A stretch of DNA of 8,688 nucleotides, from NCBI GenBank assembly GCA_025455895.1, contig JALOLQ010000085.1, forward strand, positions 1-8,688, given 5' to 3'. Source of the DNA: Solirubrobacteraceae bacterium (GTDB lineage Bacteria > Actinomycetota > Thermoleophilia > Solirubrobacterales > Solirubrobacteraceae). The notes under the pieces are model-generated. The model was not told the origin of the DNA, did not search any database, and was given only the letters and a program-made list of their open reading frames with translations. This document shows, one piece after another, positions 5,586-8,688 of this stretch. The number at the start of each line of letters is the position of its first letter. Position 1 is the stretch's first letter. The position numbers and the translations under genes are program-made.

Positions 5586-6596
5586 GTGCGCCCGGTCCTC
5601 CTGCGTCACGATTCCTCGGCGCGCCACGACACCGGCGCGCATCCCGAGCGGATCGCGCGGATCCGGGCGATCGAGGCCGCGCTCGCCGAGCGCGACTGGC
5701 TCGGGTGGGACGTCGCCGAGTCGCCCGCGGCGAGCGACGCGCTGCTGCACGCGGTGCACCCGCCGGCGTACTGCGCGGCGATCGAGCAGGCCTGCCGCGC
5801 CGGGGGCGGCGCCCTCGACGCGGACACGATCGTCTCGGCCGGCTCGCACGAGGCCGCCCGGCACGCGGCGGGCGGCGCGGCCGCGCTCGTGGACGCCCTG
5901 CTCGCCGGGGCCCCGGTCGGTGCCTCGCTGCACCGGCCGCCCGGCCATCACGCCGAGGCCTCCCGGGCGATGGGGTTCTGCCTCTTCAACAACGTCGCCG
6001 TCGCGGCCCGCCACGCGCTCGATGCGCACGGGCTCGAGCGGGTGCTGATCCTCGACTGGGACGTCCATCACGGCAACGGGACGAACGACCTCTTCCACGC
6101 CGACCCGCGCGTGCTCTTCTGCTCGATCCACGAGTGGCCGCTCTACCCGGGCAGCGGCTCGTCGGCCGACCACGGCTCCGGCGCCGGGCTCGGCGCCACG
6201 GTGAACCTGCCCGTCCCCGGCGGGTCCGGCGACGCGGTCTTCACCGCGATGGTCGACCACGTGGTCGTCCCGGCCGCGCGCGCCCACGCGCCGCAGCTGA
6301 TCCTCGTCAGCGCCGGCTTCGACGCCCACGCCGACGACCCGCTCGCCGGGTGCGAGGTCAGCGACGCGGGCTTCGCCGCGATGGCCGCCTCGATGCGCCG
6401 GCTCGCCGCCGAGCTCGAGGCGCCGCTCGGCGTCGTGCTCGAAGGCGGCTACGACCTCGGTGCGCTGGCCCGCGGGGTCGTGACGACGCTCGAGACGGTC
6501 GCCCGCGATCCCGGCACGCTGCCGGCGGCCCCGGCGGCCCGGCACCCGCTGGCCGACGAGGCGGCACAGCGCGTGGCCGCGCGGCGGCCCGGCTGA
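5586..6596 (+). CDS. Histone deacetylase-family Zn-dependent deacetylase (class II HDAC / acetylpolyamine amidohydrolase-like)
   Basis: 336 residues spanning one complete arginase/deacetylase-fold domain. It opens with the substrate-loop motif HDTGAHPERI (14-23). Catalytic elements follow in order: RPPGHHA (117-123, the HH charge-relay pair), GFCLFNN (130-136), DWDVHHGNGT (157-166, zinc ligands D159 and H161), HEWPLYPGSG (182-191), VSAGFDAH (241-248, third zinc ligand D246) and LEGGYDL (285-291, catalytic Y289). All active-site residues are present, so it should be an active hydrolase of acetylated lysine, acetylpolyamine or another N-acyl substrate; sequence alone does not decide which. Cytosolic, with no signal or membrane segment. 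The start is GTG 5586, preceded by a TANNNT box at leaderless spacing. It is divergent from nadB and converges on the zinc-ribbon gene with 10 bp between stops. AcuC is a possible alternative name, but no acetoin genes are nearby. Confidence 0.93.
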   Translation: MRPVLLRHDSSARHDTGAHPERIARIRAIEAALAERDWLGWDVAESPAASDALLHAVHPPAYCAAIEQACRAGGGALDADTIVSAGSHEAARHAAGGAAALVDALLAGAPVGASLHRPPGHHAEASRAMGFCLFNNVAVAARHALDAHGLERVLILDWDVHHGNGTNDLFHADPRVLFCSIHEWPLYPGSGSSADHGSGAGLGATVNLPVPGGSGDAVFTAMVDHVVVPAARAHAPQLILVSAGFDAHADDPLAGCEVSDAGFAAMAASMRRLAAELEAPLGVVLEGGYDLGALARGVVTTLETVARDPGTLPAAPAARHPLADEAAQRVAARRPG

Positions 6597-6606
6597 GGCC
6601 CGGGCG

Positions 6607-7035
6607 CTACTCGGTCGTCGCGGGCGGCGTGGTCGCCGGCGCGGTGGTCGTCGGCGGGACCGTGGTGACCGGCGGCGCGCCGCCGGTCACGGTCGTGGTG
6701 GTGGTCGTCGTCGTGGTCGGCGGGACGACGGTCTTCTGCCCCGGCGCGGGCGCGGCGCCGGGCGCCAGCGTCGTCGTCGTGGTGAGCGTCTTCGGTGGCG
6801 GCGGGTCGTCGTCGCTGAGGCCGATGAAGGCGGCCGTGAGCACGCCGAGCGCCACCACGCCGAGCGCGGCCAGCGCGGCGAGCGGGCGCCGCCAGCGCGG
6901 CGTCGGGGCGATCACCGTGCGCGCGGGATCGCCGCAGCGCAGGCACCAGTCCTGCTCGGCGGCCAGGTGCTCGCCGCAGCGCGGGCAGGCCAGGCCCTCG
7001 GGCACCCCGGGCGGGGGGACCGGCGTGACGCTCAT
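6607..7035 (-). CDS. Membrane-anchored zinc-ribbon protein with Thr/Pro-rich C-terminal tail
   Basis: 142 residues in three parts. An N-terminal zinc ribbon at residues 17-34 has four cysteines spaced C-x2-C-x10-C-x2-C. A single hydrophobic segment, about 51-73, is preceded by RWRR, which suggests the ribbon faces the cytosol and the rest lies outside. The tail, about 75-142, is almost wholly Thr, Pro, Ala, Gly and Val, with runs of five Thr (85-89) and nine Thr (107-115). Such tails are often disordered wall-spanning linkers and may be O-glycosylated; that is inference. ATG 7035 overlaps the stop of the upstream zinc-ribbon gene by ATGA and has no Shine-Dalgarno, so translation is probably coupled. 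The function is unknown to me. Likely roles are membrane scaffold or sensor acting with its partner. Confidence 0.8.
   Translation of the reverse strand: MSVTPVPPPGVPEGLACPRCGEHLAAEQDWCLRCGDPARTVIAPTPRWRRPLAALAALGVVALGVLTAAFIGLSDDDPPPPKTLTTTTTLAPGAAPAPGQKTVVPPTTTTTTTTTVTGGAPPVTTVPPTTTAPATTPPATTE
6691..6717 (-). repeat. Poly-threonine codon run (nine ACC/ACG codons)
   Basis: Nine consecutive ACG or ACC codons encode Thr 107-115, a GGT/CGT trinucleotide tract on the plus strand. Mixed codons reduce but do not remove the chance of replication slippage. Any gain or loss would stay in frame and alter tail length. Confidence 0.75.
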
Positions 7036-7859
7036 GCCGGCGGGGCGGGCGGGAACGGCTCGGGCGCCGGGGCCGCGGCGGGGGCCGTGGCGGGGGCGGC
7101 GACGCTCGCGACCGAGCGCGGCCCGCTGAACGCCAGGCCGCAGTTCGGGCAGAAGCGCGCGTCGCTCCCGTGCAGCGCCCCGCAGCGCGGGCAGGCCGAG
7201 ACGCCCGGGATGAAGAGCTCGTCGTAGGGCGCGCGGCGGCCGAGCGCGTCCTCGATCGCCCGCAGCTCGCGGTCGACCGCGTCGATCGCGGCGACCTTGC
7301 CGTGCACGAGCTGCTCGCCCGGGCGCTGGAAGCGGTGCTGGTCGAAGACGAGGCCCCCGAGATCGCGGAAGCCCAGCTCGCGCACCTCGCGCAGGTAGCG
7401 CAGCCGGCGGCGCAGGCGCCCGCGCTCGCGGAACCCCGGGCGCCGCGGGACGAGTGCGGCGGCGTTCGGGTCCGGGACGATCTGGTCCGCGGGGACGGCG
7501 TCCGCGGCGGGGGCCTCCTCGGCGGGCGCGGCCGGGCTCAGCGGGTCGCCCTGGGGCTCGTGCTCGGGCGCCGGGGGCTGCGGCTCGGCCGGTGCGGCGG
7601 GGGCCTCCGGGTGGCCGGTGAGCGGGTCGCCCTGGGGGGCGGGCTCGACCGGCGCCGGCTCGGGGTGCCCGGCGGCGGGCGTGACCATCGTCGGCTGCTC
7701 GAGGCCTTCGGCGGCGGGCCGGATGACGGTGAGGTCGTCGACGGCGGGCTCGGGGACGCCGTCGGCGGTGAGCGCCGGCTCGGCGGCGTCGGAGACGGGT
7801 GCGGGCGCCTCGGGCTCCTGCGCCGCGTCCCGCCGGAAGATGCGGTTCCTCAGACCCAT
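7032..7859 (-). CDS. Zinc-ribbon protein with disordered Pro/Ala/Glu-rich N-terminal half and basic helical middle
   Basis: 275 residues. Residues 1-12 are basic (MGLRNRIFRR). Residues 13-136 are low-complexity Pro/Ala/Glu, with two pairs of short repeats: T-V-I-R-P-A-A (44-50) and T-M-V-T-P-A-A (57-63), and PQGDPL at 75-80 and 102-107. Residues 138-210 are a charged helical region (GRLRRRLRYLREVRELGFRD, then AIDAVDRELRAIEDAL) that may form a coiled coil. A zinc ribbon at 223-240 uses C-x2-C-x10-C-x2-C, the same spacing as the downstream protein. A Pro/Ala tail ends it. No membrane segment is visible, so it is probably cytosolic. It lies 43 bp after the glycosyltransferase stop, with a perfect hairpin between, and overlaps the next gene by ATGA. 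I recognise it only as a zinc-ribbon-containing hypothetical protein; it may interact with the membrane-bound partner. Confidence 0.8.
   Translation of the reverse strand: MGLRNRIFRRDAAQEPEAPAPVSDAAEPALTADGVPEPAVDDLTVIRPAAEGLEQPTMVTPAAGHPEPAPVEPAPQGDPLTGHPEAPAAPAEPQPPAPEHEPQGDPLSPAAPAEEAPAADAVPADQIVPDPNAAALVPRRPGFRERGRLRRRLRYLREVRELGFRDLGGLVFDQHRFQRPGEQLVHGKVAAIDAVDRELRAIEDALGRRAPYDELFIPGVSACPRCGALHGSDARFCPNCGLAFSGPRSVASVAAPATAPAAAPAPEPFPPAPPA
7540..7556 (-). repeat. 17-bp direct repeat, copy 1 (encodes PQGDPL)
   Basis: The 17 bp at 7540-7556 (plus strand AGCGGGTCGCCCTGGGG) recur exactly at 7621-7637, 81 bp away, in the same reading frame. They suggest internal duplication within the disordered region. 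Confidence 0.7.
7621..7637 (-). repeat. 17-bp direct repeat, copy 2 (encodes PQGDPL)
   Basis: Exact second copy of the 7540-7556 repeat. Recombination between the copies would remove 27 codons in frame. Confidence 0.7.
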
Positions 7860-7865
7860 GCGATG

Positions 7866-7885
7866 GCGCCGGGAGAGCCCGGCGC
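7866..7885 (-). terminator. Perfect 8-bp GC hairpin between the glycosyltransferase and zinc-ribbon gene
   Basis: Arms GCGCCGGG (7866-7873) and CCCGGCGC (7878-7885) flank a 4-nt loop. On the minus strand the stem starts 17 nt after the glycosyltransferase TGA and ends 6 nt before ATG 7859, where a Shine-Dalgarno would be expected. No T-run follows. It may be a U-less terminator, an attenuator or a translation-control hairpin; the structure is certain, the role is not. Confidence 0.5.
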
Positions 7886-7902
7886 GGCCGAGTCTAGAGC
7901 AG

Positions 7903-8688
7903 TCACCGGGCGCCCTTCTCCACCGGCAGCGCGCGCCACGCGGCGAGCAGCTGCGCCGCCATCGCCGCGGCGCTCCAGCGCTCCGCGCTGGCGCGCCCGG
8001 CGATCCGGGCGTCCGGGTCGGCGAGCGCCGGCTCGAGCGCCGCCGCCCAGGCGCCGGCGTCGAACGGCGCGCAGAGCGTCCCGGCGACGCCCTCGAGCGC
8101 CCGCGGGTGGATCCCGGTCGGGGTCGCGGCGACCGCGACGTCGCAGGCGAGCGCCTCGAGCACGGCCAGCCCGAAGCCCTCGTGGTCGGAGGGCACGACC
8201 ACCGCGTTGGCGGCGTTGACCCACTGCGGCATCCGCGCGGGGTCGATCGCGCCGGCGGTCAGGAGCTCCGCGCGCGCGGCCCGTGCGACCGCGAGCGCGC
8301 GGTCGTGGCGCTTGCCCGGGCGGGCCGGATCGGCGGGGAAGAGCAGGTAGCGGGCCTGCGGGTCCAGCCCGAGCGCCGCGCGCGCCGCCGCACGGTCAGC
8401 CGGGCGGAAGCGCCCGGTGTCCACGCCGGCCGGCAGCACGGCCACGCGCCGCGCGCCGCGCGGCAGCGCGGCGCGCAGGTCGTCGCTGGGGACGGCGACG
8501 AGGTCCTGGAACGGCAGCGCCGCCTGGGTGATCCGCCGGGAGCGCGGGTGGCGCACGTCGGTGCCGTGCAGCTGGAGCACGCGGGCGCGGGCGCGCGCCG
8601 CCAGCGCGGGCCACGCGCTGAGCCCGAAATGCGCGTGGACGACGTCGAACCTCTCGCGCCCGTGGCGCCGGCGCAGCTCGCGCGCGGC
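7903..8688 (-). CDS. GT-B fold glycosyltransferase (GT4-like), N-terminus cut by window edge
   Basis: The last 261 codons of a gene open at the right edge. Visible sequence begins in the N-terminal Rossmann domain with FDVVHAHFGLSAWPAL, then LQLHGTDVRHP, where histidines typical of GT4 acceptor-side loops follow short strands. The C-terminal nucleotide-sugar domain contains VLPAGVDTGRFRP, the PGKRHDRAL helix, WVNAANAVVVPS and the E-x7-E motif in SDHEGFGLAVLEAL, expected to contact the donor's sugar and phosphates in retaining GT4 enzymes. It should be a cytosolic or membrane-associated transferase acting on a lipid, glycan or small-molecule acceptor. Donor and acceptor are not readable. It ends at TGA 7905-7903, 43 bp before the zinc-ribbon pair on the same strand. 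The internal ATG-like starts near 8580 are not the true start because homology continues to the edge. Confidence 0.88.
   Translation of the reverse strand, partial: AARELRRRHGRERFDVVHAHFGLSAWPALAARARARVLQLHGTDVRHPRSRRITQAALPFQDLVAVPSDDLRAALPRGARRVAVLPAGVDTGRFRPADRAAARAALGLDPQARYLLFPADPARPGKRHDRALAVARAARAELLTAGAIDPARMPQWVNAANAVVVPSDHEGFGLAVLEALACDVAVAATPTGIHPRALEGVAGTLCAPFDAGAWAAALEPALADPDARIAGRASAERWSAAAMAAQLLAAWRALPVEKGAR

Noticed and set aside
4086..6545. An 819-codon minus-strand open frame overlapping nadB and antisense to the deacetylase
   Set aside because: It is out of frame with nadB, shows no family motifs and spans a clear divergent promoter.
6587..6605. 6-bp inverted repeat (GCCCGG/CCGGGC) across the end of the deacetylase gene, a possible shared terminator with the convergent gene
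   Set aside because: The stem is short, includes coding sequence and a stop codon, has no T-run, and is common by chance at this GC.
4163..7129. A 988-codon open frame on the plus strand, opposite nadB and running through the deacetylase and zinc-ribbon genes
   Set aside because: It is a by-product of very high GC. Composition is Arg/Ala/Gly/Pro-rich without recognisable domains, while the overlapping genes have full family signatures.
8396..8614. Short minus-strand open frame inside the glycosyltransferase
   Set aside because: Out-of-frame shadow rich in Arg, Ala and Pro; the glycosyltransferase frame carries clear motifs throughout.

Overview
The window is very GC-rich (near 75% by eye) and gene-dense, with GC-biased third codon positions and many GTG starts. 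The gene content fits a high-GC actinobacterium: hydantoinase HyuA/HyuB, L-aspartate oxidase, a zinc-dependent deacetylase, zinc-ribbon proteins with Pro/Ala/Thr-rich tails and a compact GT-B glycosyltransferase. Several proteins resemble those I associate with Thermoleophilia/Solirubrobacterales. That placement is inference from protein flavour, with no marker gene to prove it.

Layout, in the order the genes are read. (1) Right edge to about 6607, minus strand: a partial glycosyltransferase (7903-8688), then two zinc-ribbon proteins that overlap by ATGA (7032-7859 and 6607-7035). (2) 5586-6596, plus strand: a class II-type histone deacetylase/acetylpolyamine amidohydrolase-like enzyme, convergent with the zinc-ribbon pair. 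(3) 4118-5566, minus strand: nadB, divergent from the deacetylase across only 19 bp. That gap holds two overlapping TANNNT boxes, each exactly 7 nt from a start codon. (4) 3515-3970, minus strand: a small unrecognised protein with a C-x9-C-x10-C-x2-H cluster and a strong ribosome binding site, preceded by the only sizeable intergenic region (3971-4117). (5) 3471 down to 1, minus strand: a hydantoinase/oxoprolinase operon, hyuA, hyuB and the start of a 3-hydroxyisobutyrate dehydrogenase-like gene, with GTGA overlap or 9-bp spacing between genes.

The hyuA reading frame is broken near 1999-2004. The first 491 codons run in one frame and the conserved C-terminal part continues in another. The joint also appears to lack a few tens of residues that intact homologues have, so this looks like a small deletion plus frameshift, or an assembly error, rather than a single-base slip. 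The other complete genes look intact.

I found no CRISPR array, mobile element, tRNA, rRNA or clear novel multi-gene defence or biosynthetic system. The most distinctive signals are the compact bidirectional, probably leaderless promoter between nadB and the deacetylase gene, perfect GC-rich hairpins without T-runs at gene junctions, and two zinc ribbons of identical spacing encoded side by side. No stretch over 300 bp lacks a gene.
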